Shown: piece after piece, positions 52,701 to 60,529 of the stretch
How positions within the stretch are numbered: position 1 is the stretch's first letter
Layout of the letters: the number at the start of each line of letters is the position of its first letter
NCBI GenBank assembly: GCA_964389375.1
Contig: CAYMDP010000008.1
Span: 1-64,000 of the forward strand
Direction of reading: 5' to 3'
Length of the DNA stretch: 64,000 nucleotides
Source: CAYMDP01 sp964389375
Lineage (GTDB): Bacteria; Bdellovibrionota; Bdellovibrionia; Bdellovibrionales; UBA1609
Made by a program: the position numbers and the translations under genes
Notes under the pieces: generated by a model
What the model was told of the DNA's origin: nothing
Databases searched by the model: none
The model's input: the letters and a program-made list of their open reading frames with translations, nothing else

Positions 52701-52975
52701 GCCTGCTCTAACTCTATGGCGGCTTTTGCTTCATCCGGGATCAAGCGATCTCCGTTTGGTAAGTGCACAGCCTGAGACAGTAAGGCGGGCTGAGAGAGTT
52801 TTACGATCGCCAAAAACTTATCGCGGTTTTGTGGACGGTCACTGATGAGGGCCTCGTCTCCTGAAGAGGTCGTCGCCGGGTGACGGCTTTGGCTTGATTC
52901 AAGAAAATTCGAGCAAGCCATTAAGCTCGAATTCAATACAACGACAGCGACCAGTGGAAGGTACTTCCCCAACAT
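49772..52975 (-). CDS. Large subtilase lipoprotein (S8) with PA domain
   Basis: 1067 residues. Lipobox SSLMAC with Cys21; GGGGG lies before the ATG. An I9-type propeptide (about 50-130) precedes the peptidase: ILDTGIDYTH (Asp204), GHGTHVAG (His278) and SGTSMSGPHVAG (Ser599). A protease-associated domain is inserted (about 445-530). The C-terminal 370 residues are beta-rich. Exported, lipid-anchored serine protease; layout similar to lactocepin/cucumisin-type enzymes. Convergent with the HNH gene. Confidence 0.95.
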   Translation of the reverse strand: MLGKYLPLVAVVVLNSSLMACSNFLESSQSRHPATTSSGDEALISDRPQNRDKFLAIVKLSQPALLSQAVHLPNGDRLIPDEAKAAIELEQAEVIRQLQSISPEIRIVFRYKMILNGLALVVPESVKNQIPNLPSVRSFESSTSFARPQVQTSNLKATSNQDLSKNNSVSFIGADQVHRELFALNKDGEQVPVDGTGTQVGILDTGIDYTHTMMGGPGDAGLFEKINPSEASELFPNQKVVGGIDLTGSAFNSASENFEETVPKPDANPIDESGHGTHVAGSVAGIGDGIGTYSGVAPQAKLHAIKVFGAGGSTSDIVVIAGLEYAADPNGDLDLADQLEVVNLSLGGNFGQPQILYQEAVKNLSEGGTVVVASAGNSGAEDFIVGAPSTSNEAISVAAAIDDMPRNWRFGAIRFSSAKHPSLMVKAVEGPASKPIAESSNVEGKLVYIGLADKELSDVLKKELKGNIALIDRGVNPFVEKLKRAESSGAIGAIVANNQPGDAFPMGGDGTAQIPASMITQDLGQAIKEDLLAGPVTVNLTTGELIEEPELIDTLTDFSSKGPRSQDALIKPEITGPGNNIISAMMGSGNKGVALSGTSMSGPHVAGVMALLKQYRRDLNSHELKSMLMNSAKSIHEKDGKLYPVSRQGAGRVQTFKAATTPVVLSEVGLSLGLQQLNTKKLIRKVVGVKNISQQVLTLSLDSSSHPNLHISGTPTLTLQPGEIKNLSLDILLTVPDSDQPFQEIDGFVFLKSGKVEVARLPVLALASRLSKIQATDLNVFASGPEDGSDAAAELSLRNQSEHAGEVFLFNLIGADQRKVTGGEENSFRSRDCDLQAAGYRVIQKNIEGENTTVLQIGIKLFNPMTTWHYCEVSVQFDVDGDDLADQELGGIFAGGGDGQPMLFASALLNANKMRELRKKYETDLAEGKPAEFNFGEAVEDALPMLAYQGSTVAILEARLSALKLRPTGELAVKVATLLQDSDGIEADDFLQDQLQRWTEIDPSPKGAAFYGMPEVIRVAGGQQGLLKFTKGEGHEALLVLTPQNGFVKSKNQMDSQGVILQPKFKF

Positions 52976-53314
52976 AAAATCCCCCTTTAACGAACATCCC
53001 GAGCGAGACCTTAGTTGAGGGGTCCGAGCCTTGTAAAATTAATATTGTAAATAACACCCATAGAAATTTAATATGGCTGAGTCTGACAGAAATTGGGGCA
53101 GGGTAAAGCAGCATGCCCTTCCTGCGCAAAGACTAAATTTTTAATAAATTCAATTACTTATACGGTCCCCTCGGATGGCCTGAGAAATCCACCTCGAGGA
53201 AAGCTTAGTTTTAAGCTTAAGCAGAGGGCAGATTTCTATAGAATGTTTACATCCCGTATCAAAACTGAGATTGTAATTAACGGACCGCAAAATGAATTAA
53301 TTAGGGAGATTCTG
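52976..53314. other. Intergenic region of 339 bases
   Basis: Divergent space between the large subtilase (-) and the barrel gene (+). It must carry both promoters. AT-rich around 53140-53165. No gene, repeat or strong hairpin seen. Confidence 0.45.
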
Positions 53315-54139
53315 ATGTTTAAGACTGTAATTGCGACAAGCCTCTTACTGCTGACTTTGCTTTTGAATTCGACTGCGACGCAAGCTCAGTCTTTGGGCTT
53401 TGATAATGTCAGTGAGGATGACCTTAAAAAAATTGTTTCCGATCTGTCTTCAAATTTTACCCACACATCTGTGTCCGGTGCGGGAGCACTAGGTACAATC
53501 TTTGGGTTTGAATTAGGAGTTGTGGGTGGAATGACCAGCACTTCGGAGTTGGATAAACTTGTTAAAAGTTATGATGCGAGTGCAAGTGCCGATCAGGCGA
53601 TTCATGGTGGGATTTTAGGTATGTTGTCCGTTCCCCTTGGACTGACTGCAGAGGCCCTGTTTGTTCCAGCAGTTGGATCTGAGGACTTCAAGTTTAACAC
53701 TCTCAGTTTAGCTCTAAAGTGGACGATGACTGATACGGTTTTAAGTGGTTTGCCAGTTGATCTTGCGGTGAAATTTCATATGAATCAAACCGGATTAAAG
53801 TTTAAACAAGTGATCTCTCCGGATCCATATGAAACAGAATTGGAGTTTAAGAATCAAATTTTGGGGGCGCAGCTTCTTGTTAGTAAGAGTCTAGTTCTGG
53901 TGACACCCTATGCTGGACTTGGAATGCTTCAATCCGAAGGGGAGTTGTCCTTCTCGGGCTCTTCGGGAAATATCTTTGATTCGACCTATACGACCTCGAC
54001 TTCTGCAAAGGTCAAAGCCTCCAGTAGTCAGTTTTTAGCTGGAGTTGAATTGAATCTGCTCCTTCTTAAAGCAGGCCTTGAGATCTCGAGACAGTTTTCT
54101 GCAGATCGGATCACCGGAAAGATCGCTTTCTCATTCTAA
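53315..54139 (+). CDS. Exported probable outer-membrane barrel (DUF6588-like)
   Basis: 274 residues from the ATG at 53315, with AGGGAG five bases upstream; the frame opens at 53093 but only this start gives a signal peptide (MFKTVIATSLLLLTLLLNSTATQAQ). The mature part has alternating strands, LGLTAEALFVPAVG, LAVKFHMNQTGLKFK, ILGAQLLVSKSLVLVTPYAGLG, ending AFSF (terminal Phe as in barrels). A guess at the DUF6588 family. Not otherwise recognised. Confidence 0.75.
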   Translation: MFKTVIATSLLLLTLLLNSTATQAQSLGFDNVSEDDLKKIVSDLSSNFTHTSVSGAGALGTIFGFELGVVGGMTSTSELDKLVKSYDASASADQAIHGGILGMLSVPLGLTAEALFVPAVGSEDFKFNTLSLALKWTMTDTVLSGLPVDLAVKFHMNQTGLKFKQVISPDPYETELEFKNQILGAQLLVSKSLVLVTPYAGLGMLQSEGELSFSGSSGNIFDSTYTTSTSAKVKASSSQFLAGVELNLLLLKAGLEISRQFSADRITGKIAFSF

Positions 54140-54201
54140 AGAGGGTCGATTGAGGGTCTTCGCTCTTGTCCATGGGGCCGAATCTGTGAGAGGATAAGAG
54201 T

Positions 54202-54999
54202 GTGAATACCCAAGAACAAAGCCAAAATAAAAAGACCGAACTTGAAAGCGAAATTTCTAGGCTTGAGGCCCTGGCTGAACCCACACCGGAAGATGTCGAA
54301 AAAGTTGAAAAGCTAAAAGACCAGCTTGCAGAAATTCAAGCCATAGATTTGACTGTCGCAGAATCTTCAGGGGTTCACTTTCGCTCGCTGACTGAAATCG
54401 AGTTAAAACGTTTGGCCGAATTCGCCGCTCGTTCCCCAGGTTTTGCTAAGCTAAAGGTCGAAGAAAAAGTGGATCGATTGGCATTGGCAGTCACTCAAGG
54501 CTTTGGATTTGGGTCTTTTAATGCAAACCTCTTGGGCCAAGGTGCTAAAGCCTTTTCGATTCCCGAGGATTTTCCTTTTGAAAATTATCTTGAGAGTTCG
54601 ACTTATGGATCGGGAGATCAAAAACATAAATATTCTGATGTTGGACAAAAAAGTTTTAAAATTGATCGTCTGTACTTAGCCGAACTTTTGGGATCGGGTC
54701 CAGAGCCGCAAGCTCAGGCTGAAGAACCCATTCGAAAAAAAGTACAAGCCAGTCACCCAAGCCCTCAGCCTGTAGTTTCTAAGGCCGCGGTGAAAGCGGC
54801 TCCAGTTAGAACTGCGGCTGCTCCAAAGTCTCAAGCCTCTGTACCCGCACAAAAACCAAAGATTCAAGAGGGGCCTAAACCACTGGCTTCCAAAGTAGAA
54901 GGGTCGAATGTAGAAAGGGCCAAAAAACCTTGGCTGATTCCGGCTGTAGCAATTGGAGTCGTCGCGGTATTAAGCGCACTGTTTTTTGTCTTAGCTTAA
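54202..54999 (+). CDS. Coiled-coil protein with C-terminal membrane anchor
   Basis: 265 residues; GTG start, and an upstream GGAT. N-terminal 45 residues form an acidic coiled coil, a middle region (about 50-170) is mixed, then Pro/Ala/Lys linker (about 175-235) and a single C-terminal hydrophobic segment (about 243-264: PWLIPAVAIGVVAVLSALFFVLA). Tail-anchored with the body in the cytoplasm. Unknown family. Its last four bases overlap the SH3-like gene on the other strand. Confidence 0.75.
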   Translation: MNTQEQSQNKKTELESEISRLEALAEPTPEDVEKVEKLKDQLAEIQAIDLTVAESSGVHFRSLTEIELKRLAEFAARSPGFAKLKVEEKVDRLALAVTQGFGFGSFNANLLGQGAKAFSIPEDFPFENYLESSTYGSGDQKHKYSDVGQKSFKIDRLYLAELLGSGPEPQAQAEEPIRKKVQASHPSPQPVVSKAAVKAAPVRTAAAPKSQASVPAQKPKIQEGPKPLASKVEGSNVERAKKPWLIPAVAIGVVAVLSALFFVLA

Positions 55000-55379
55000 G
55001 AATCCCGAAAACAAGATTTGTGAACGAAGCTATTTTCAGATTGTTGTTCGATCCGAAACCACTCTCCACCATTGTCCCGAGTCGGAAGGCGTTCTCCGGA
55101 GCTTGTTCGTCTTAATATTTCGGCCTGATCATTTGGCGCTTTGCGGACGGGGCATTCGCCCACAACCGATCGAAGTCCTGCAGTCAAGGTCAGCTCTTTC
55201 ATCGTTGCAAGCTTTCTATCGCTTTCGCTAAAGTCGTCTTCGAAGTTTTGATTCTGTAATGAATAAGTTCGTTTAGAACTTTTATACCAATCCGCATTTT
55301 TATAATCGTACTTATTTGAGCTTGAGCAGGCGATTTGAAAGTGACTCAATATAAGACAAGTAGCTAAAAGACTTCGCAT
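54996..55379 (-). CDS. Lipoprotein with bacterial SH3-like domain
   Basis: 127 residues from the ATG at 55379 (GGAGG six bases upstream); the frame opens at 55487. Lipobox FQIAC at Cys18. The region VRKAPNDQAEILRRTSSGERL then EWFRIEQQ and SFVHKSCF is SH3b-like, as in peptidoglycan-binding proteins. Probably periplasmic. Converges with the tail-anchored gene. Confidence 0.8.
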   Translation of the reverse strand: MRSLLATCLILSHFQIACSSSNKYDYKNADWYKSSKRTYSLQNQNFEDDFSESDRKLATMKELTLTAGLRSVVGECPVRKAPNDQAEILRRTSSGERLPTRDNGGEWFRIEQQSENSFVHKSCFRDS

Positions 55380-55597
55380 AAACGTCCTCCACGAATTTTG
55401 GCTATGTTTGATTATTCGTCGATTCACTTCACTTTGCCATGAGATGTTGGTCTGTTTTACACTTTGAGACAAATTCCTTCGTTTCAATTTGAGTAAATGA
55501 AAGACAATGCCTTAGGGCCGCAGCTTTTGCTTAAGACTTATTCAATTTTTTAGAGATTCTAAATGGCCTTGGAAGTATCGCGAAATGAGAAGGCAGC

Positions 55598-56074
55598 CTA
55601 GTAGCACTTATAATCGAGGGTGCCCCCGATATGATCTCCCGCTTTAAAGACATAGTGAGCCTGGGAGAAGTCGTTCTTTAGGATAAAGCTGCCCCACATC
55701 CCCCCGCCATCGTGGCTATTGGATTTGGCTGAGTTAAATTGGGCGAACTGAATATGGTCCAAATAGATTCTTGGTCGATAGTTCTTATTCTGAAGGATTT
55801 CTTTAAACTGAAACAGAGAGTAATAGCCTTCGGCAAGTTGATCGAGGTGGGGTTGGGTCAAATAGACGTGGCCGATCAAATTGCGCAAAGATTTTTCCTG
55901 AGCCTGCTGAAAGATGTCGAATTCAATTCGAGAGTGAACTTCACTGGTCATATTGGCGCGGACCGAATCCGCGATGCAAACTTTGCTGGCAATTCGCCGG
56001 GCTCTTTGGTCCGAATTTGCGAATGAACTATGAACAAGCCCGAGAAGAATTATGCAGAGCGACAAACGTTTCAT
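55598..56074 (-). CDS. Exported protein of unknown function
   Basis: 158 residues. MKRLSLCIILLGLVHSSFANS is a signal peptide; GAGGG lies eight bases before the ATG. Two cysteines. No family recognised. Mixed helical with a C-terminal beta part (HYVFKAGDHIGGTLDYKCY). Confidence 0.7.
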   Translation of the reverse strand: MKRLSLCIILLGLVHSSFANSDQRARRIASKVCIADSVRANMTSEVHSRIEFDIFQQAQEKSLRNLIGHVYLTQPHLDQLAEGYYSLFQFKEILQNKNYRPRIYLDHIQFAQFNSAKSNSHDGGGMWGSFILKNDFSQAHYVFKAGDHIGGTLDYKCY

Positions 56075-56375
56075 GTCTTAATCCCTCGATTGAAGTTGAC
56101 TGGGTATTTAGAGTTGAAGATCCAAAAGTGCAAGTCAGGATCGGAGAGTTTTTTTTAAAGTAAAAGCGCGCTCAGATATGACGCGCTTTGCATATGAATT
56201 GTTTTTAAAGCTGCTGTGAAAGCTCGTAAATATTACTGAAAGCATTTCCAATGGGAGCCATTAGAACCCGTTTTAGTATTTGAAATAACTTAGAAAAATA
56301 GACCTCTTCCTTCTGGTTCCAAAGTGGAACGTGTCTTGCTCAATCAGAGACTCAAAACTCGGGAGGGTCGACAAG
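56075..56375. other. Intergenic region of 301 bases with a stem-loop
   Basis: Divergent space. It holds AAAGCGCG-CTCAGATATGA-CGCGCTTT (56163-56189), flanked on the left by T runs and on the right by GTTTTT about 13 bases away. It could be an orphan terminator, an attenuator or the end of a small RNA. No gene. Confidence 0.5.
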
Positions 56376-57131
56376 ATGAAGGGGATAACGGGGATACTTT
56401 TAGGAAGTTTACTTGCTGCGCAAAGTGCCTTTGGCCAAGTCGCAACAAACTACAATATTCAGTCGAACTCGGCTGGAGCGACATCAGAAATCGTCAATAG
56501 CAACCAGTCCCAAGATAAGATCTTGAGTGGTTTTTTACTGGAAAAACTAAAGCCCATCCTGATGAAGAATCCTTACGTAGCGGGAGTTGACTTTGCCCCA
56601 GGCGCCGTAAAAGACGAGCTTGGCAGTTCGTGGACGGACTATAATTCGAAGAATCGAGTCTCCCATGTTTTTGTGCAACTTAGTTTGCCGACCCGTGTGG
56701 GGATGATGTTTGAAGTGACGGAATCCTACCGGGTGTGTAAGCCGCCTGCTGCCGGGGCAGTTGTGGTTTATGATGAAAGCTCTGGAGCGCAAATCGGGGG
56801 CGGGGGAGATTGTGCCCTAGAGTCAGACCTTAAAGTTCGCGGTCCGATTGCTGTCTATGGAAGCTTTTCGAGTGCCGAGAATGTCGACGCGCTTTTAAGA
56901 GATAAGCAAACCTTTCGCATAAGTGCTTCAAAATCCTATGACAAAAAAAATCTGGAGGTGACGAGTCGTCTGACTTTGGAGTCGAACCTCTTCGAGAAAA
57001 ATTTCGTGAAGTTTTTAAAGATCTTCAGAGTTCAGACCGCTGAAAACTTTGAGCAGTTCGTTTCTCGTCAGGTGTTCTTAGTTGGAGTGGCGCGCTTAGA
57101 AAGACAGATCAATGAGGAGTTATTGCGATGA
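56376..57131 (+). CDS. Exported protein of unknown function, first gene of protease operon
   Basis: 251 residues from the ATG at 56376 with GGAGGG eight bases upstream. Signal peptide MKGITGILLGSLLAAQSAFG. The rest is beta-rich with helical C-terminus and two cysteines. Not recognised. Its stop overlaps the start of the subtilase gene (ATGA), so it is translated with it and could be a partner, inhibitor or chaperone. Confidence 0.75.
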   Translation: MKGITGILLGSLLAAQSAFGQVATNYNIQSNSAGATSEIVNSNQSQDKILSGFLLEKLKPILMKNPYVAGVDFAPGAVKDELGSSWTDYNSKNRVSHVFVQLSLPTRVGMMFEVTESYRVCKPPAAGAVVVYDESSGAQIGGGGDCALESDLKVRGPIAVYGSFSSAENVDALLRDKQTFRISASKSYDKKNLEVTSRLTLESNLFEKNFVKFLKIFRVQTAENFEQFVSRQVFLVGVARLERQINEELLR

Positions 57132-59059
57132 TGGCAAAATTAAGCTTAAGTTTAGTGGTCCTTCTCCTTCTTGGAGCCTGCACCAAGCAAGCCCCCGAAC
57201 AAAAGGCTGCGGCACATAAATCTTCTGATGTTGTAGAAAACGAAATGGTCGTCAAGGGGGACAAACAAGCGATCGAGTCGGTTTTGGCAAAGGCGGGAAG
57301 CTCTGCAGATCTTTACGCATTGATTCCAGGCCAGGATATCTATCAGGTCCGAATCCATTCTAAAAAATGGGACATGGACCAAGCTTTAGCCGAGCTTAAC
57401 AAGACAGCGGGTGTTGAGTATGCCGAGCCGAATTTTCGGGTTCACTTGGTTTCAAATTTAAATCTTCACGAGTGGCCCAAAGATCAAATGTTCTTTAAGC
57501 AATGGGCGCTGAATAACGTTGGACAAAGTCCTCCCTTCGGGATTCCCGGAGAGCGTGGGGCGGATATGGATGTCATGAAGGTTTGGCAGACGGTCACAAA
57601 AGGTTCGGACCAAGTCGTCGTGGCTGTTATCGATACAGGCGTTGATTATTCACATCCCGACTTAAAAGACAATATGTGGATCAACGAAAAGGAATCCCCA
57701 CTTCACGGCGGACTTCCTGGAGTTGATGACGACAAAAACGGCTATTATGATGACGTTTACGGATATGACTTCACCTCAATGGATCGCAAGGCACTTCACT
57801 ACGGGCAACTTGGTGATCCTGATCCAATGGATGAAGATGGACACGGGACCCACTGCGCCGGAAGTATAGGGGCGACTGCCAATAATGACCGTGGAATCAC
57901 GGGTCTAAATTGGAATGTTCAAATCATGGCTTTAAAAGGATTGTCTGGAGCAGGGGGAAGCTCTGCCGATCTTGCACGTGCGATTTATTACGCGGCAAAC
58001 AAGAATGTCGACATTATGTCGAACTCCTGGGGGGGAGGGAACGAGTCTCAGCTCATAAAAGGGGCCATTGCTGAGGCTCAAAAGAAGGGCATCTTGTTTG
58101 TCGCGGCTTCCGGAAATGACGGAAAAAATAACGACGTCGAAAAGAGCTATCCTGCAGGCTACAAGACAGATCACAAAAATCAGCCTTTAGAAAATATCTT
58201 AAGTGTCGGAGCGAGCGACAATCAAGACAACGCGGCGGATTTTTCGAACTACGGACATCAAAGTGTTCACGTCTTTGCGCCTGGGGTTGAGATCATCAGC
58301 ACATATCCAGTTGCTAAGACTCCGGAAGGACGTCAACCCTATGCAGTGATGTCTGGGACTTCGATGGCCACGCCCTATGTTTCGGGAATTGCGGCTTTGA
58401 TGCTTGCAGCTGACCCCAGTCTTAAAAAGCGTCCGGACTTGATGAAGCAAATCTTAATTCAGTCTTCGGACCAAAAGCCTGGTCTTTTAGGAAAAAGTGA
58501 ATCCAATGGTCGGGTGAATGCCTATAAGGCCGTGACGATGAAAGCCTCTGGACAAAGTGCAAAACCGCAATGGATCGAAAAGAGTCTTTCGATCAACCAG
58601 CGTGGATACACTCAAGAGCTTGTCGACATTCAAAAAGAAATCTCAATTCCTGAAGCGAAAGCGATTCGCGTTCACTTTGATTTTGTTCAGATTCAAGAGC
58701 CCTTCGATAGCCTTTACATCTACGATCAAAATCATCGCTTGATTTCTAAAGTTGAAAGCACTGAAGACCTAGATCATTGGTCTGCAGCGATTCCAGGAAA
58801 CAAAGTCTATGTGCGCTTTGTGAACTCTAAGGTTCGGCAGTTCACTGCCGGTCTTCAGCTGACAGAATCTAGCGAAAGTTCATGCCTAACTAAGGGAGCC
58901 CTAGAGGTTGTGCAGATGGGCGCTGATAAATTCAGTTGTTCTATTGATGCGCCGACGTCGACCGGTTCTGGAGAAACGATTTACAACAACTTTGGATCTC
59001 AGGGTTACAGTATCGACCGAGTGGCTTACCTTTTAGATGATAAAGCGAAGAAAGAATAG
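57128..59059 (+). CDS. Active subtilase lipoprotein (S8)
   Basis: 643 residues. Lipobox LLGAC at Cys18. A propeptide (about 38-110) precedes the peptidase with Asp169 (AVIDTGVDYSHPDL), His242 (GHGTHCAG) and Ser412 (GTSMATPYVSG), and oxyanion Asn in AASGN. C-terminal domain about 480-643. A calcium-like Asp-rich loop GVDDDKNGYYDD lies after the first motif. Overlaps the previous gene by 4 bases and is followed after 11 bases by the pseudo-subtilase, so the three form an operon. Confidence 0.96.
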   Translation: MMAKLSLSLVVLLLLGACTKQAPEQKAAAHKSSDVVENEMVVKGDKQAIESVLAKAGSSADLYALIPGQDIYQVRIHSKKWDMDQALAELNKTAGVEYAEPNFRVHLVSNLNLHEWPKDQMFFKQWALNNVGQSPPFGIPGERGADMDVMKVWQTVTKGSDQVVVAVIDTGVDYSHPDLKDNMWINEKESPLHGGLPGVDDDKNGYYDDVYGYDFTSMDRKALHYGQLGDPDPMDEDGHGTHCAGSIGATANNDRGITGLNWNVQIMALKGLSGAGGSSADLARAIYYAANKNVDIMSNSWGGGNESQLIKGAIAEAQKKGILFVAASGNDGKNNDVEKSYPAGYKTDHKNQPLENILSVGASDNQDNAADFSNYGHQSVHVFAPGVEIISTYPVAKTPEGRQPYAVMSGTSMATPYVSGIAALMLAADPSLKKRPDLMKQILIQSSDQKPGLLGKSESNGRVNAYKAVTMKASGQSAKPQWIEKSLSINQRGYTQELVDIQKEISIPEAKAIRVHFDFVQIQEPFDSLYIYDQNHRLISKVESTEDLDHWSAAIPGNKVYVRFVNSKVRQFTAGLQLTESSESSCLTKGALEVVQMGADKFSCSIDAPTSTGSGETIYNNFGSQGYSIDRVAYLLDDKAKKE

Positions 59060-59070
59060 TGGGGACGAAT

Positions 59071-60246
59071 ATGAAAAACACGAGCAATAAAATCACAAGT
59101 CAAAGGGTCCTGGGCTTCGGAGGACTTTTGTTCAGTTTAGTTTTTTCGGTGGCCTGTACGCAGACCTTAATTTTATTTAAGCCAAGTCCCTATATTGACC
59201 CGATGCCCGTCGATCAAAATCCGGTGGGCCAGGGGGCTGATCCGATGTTGGACAAACAATGGAGTCTTGCAAAAGTCGGATTAAGCAAAGAAACTTTTTC
59301 GGACTTAAAGTTTCAAGGCAACTACAACGTTAAGGTTGCAATTCTGTCGACTGGGATTGATTACAATCATGAAGACCTAGTGGGTCAGATTCATGTCAAT
59401 CGCGCCGAGATTTCTCACAGTGCTGCGGGTGAAAAGCCTGGAGTGAATCAAAAGGACGAGGATGGAAATGGACTCGTCGATGACGTCGTCGGATACGATG
59501 TCGTGGATGGTGATGGCTTTGCTTACGATCGTCATGGAGCTGGAACGGCCGTTGCTGGAATTATCGCAGCAAAACGCAACAACGGAGTTGGGATTGCGGG
59601 TTTAATGGGCCAAGTGTCTTTGTATCCGATTCGCTATATCAATGATAACGGCCAAACCTCAATTGGAAATCTAGTCTCTGCTTTGGAGGTCGCAAAGAAG
59701 GTAAAGCCTGATGTTATATTTATCCAGAATACCCAATTTCGCATTGGGGGCTACGAAATGAATCCTCAAGTCGCCAGCGCAGAACTTTCGATCCTAACTG
59801 CGAATCTTCAAGAGCTTCAAAAGCTTAAGATCCCCGTTGTGGTTGGAGCTGGAGACGAACTAGGAACCTTTGGCGACAACGAACTCGAAAAGATGCTGAG
59901 AAGTTTTGATAACATTGTGATCGTAGCCTCGACGACGAGCAAAGATAAAAAGGCTTTGCTGTCTAACTTCAGTCACCAAAATGTTTTGACGGCGGCTCCT
60001 GGTGAAGAAATTTTGACCACGAAGCCATTAAATAAATACGGTGTGGTCAGTGGAACGGCCTACGCTGCAGCTCACGTCACGGCCGCCTTGGCTTTGGCAA
60101 AGTCTGCCAAAGGTGAAAAGTTGTCTTATGATGAGGTTATCCCAAAACTGATTTCCAAAGATGGAAGTGATCAGCTTGAAGACTTGATGACAATGTCTCG
60201 TGGTGGAAATCGTCTTCAGATTTCGAAATTTTTAGAATCTTTGTAA
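59071..60246 (+). CDS. Catalytically dead subtilase-like lipoprotein (pseudo-protease)
   Basis: 391 residues from the ATG at 59071 (GGGGA five bases upstream). Lipobox SVAC at Cys29. The fold is clearly subtilase, and it aligns with the preceding gene, but all three triad positions differ: ILSTGIDYNH has Ser93 for Asp; AGTAVAG has Ala160 for His; SGTAYAAAHV has Ala330 for Ser. The DGNGLVDD calcium-like loop is kept. The intact frame and conserved fold argue against decay. It is probably a regulator, chaperone or decoy of the active enzyme. Confidence 0.93.
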   Translation: MKNTSNKITSQRVLGFGGLLFSLVFSVACTQTLILFKPSPYIDPMPVDQNPVGQGADPMLDKQWSLAKVGLSKETFSDLKFQGNYNVKVAILSTGIDYNHEDLVGQIHVNRAEISHSAAGEKPGVNQKDEDGNGLVDDVVGYDVVDGDGFAYDRHGAGTAVAGIIAAKRNNGVGIAGLMGQVSLYPIRYINDNGQTSIGNLVSALEVAKKVKPDVIFIQNTQFRIGGYEMNPQVASAELSILTANLQELQKLKIPVVVGAGDELGTFGDNELEKMLRSFDNIVIVASTTSKDKKALLSNFSHQNVLTAAPGEEILTTKPLNKYGVVSGTAYAAAHVTAALALAKSAKGEKLSYDEVIPKLISKDGSDQLEDLMTMSRGGNRLQISKFLESL

Positions 60247-60529
60247 GGACCAGTACGGGCTGCACCATTGCTCTAATTCATTTATTTGTGGGGAGAGTCC
60301 TTCTCCTCAATTCTTTACCGCAACATTTTTGAACCTCGATATCTGGAACCTCTGTGAGGCTCTGGCATTGATGAAGCCAGTTTTATGAGATTTTATGTCT
60401 CTTCTGGTGCGTCTTTTGTCCGGACACCGCCCGACCTAAATCTAGATTCAATGCCTTGCTTCAGTTTGTCGCCTCAGGACTTGAGGGGTCTGGGCTTAAG
60501 ATCTTTTGAGGGGAATTGGGGAGGACAGG

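Noticed and set aside
59071..60246. Pseudogene call for the subtilase-like lipoprotein
   Set aside because: Frame is intact, signal and lipobox are intact, fold motifs kept; only catalytic positions differ.
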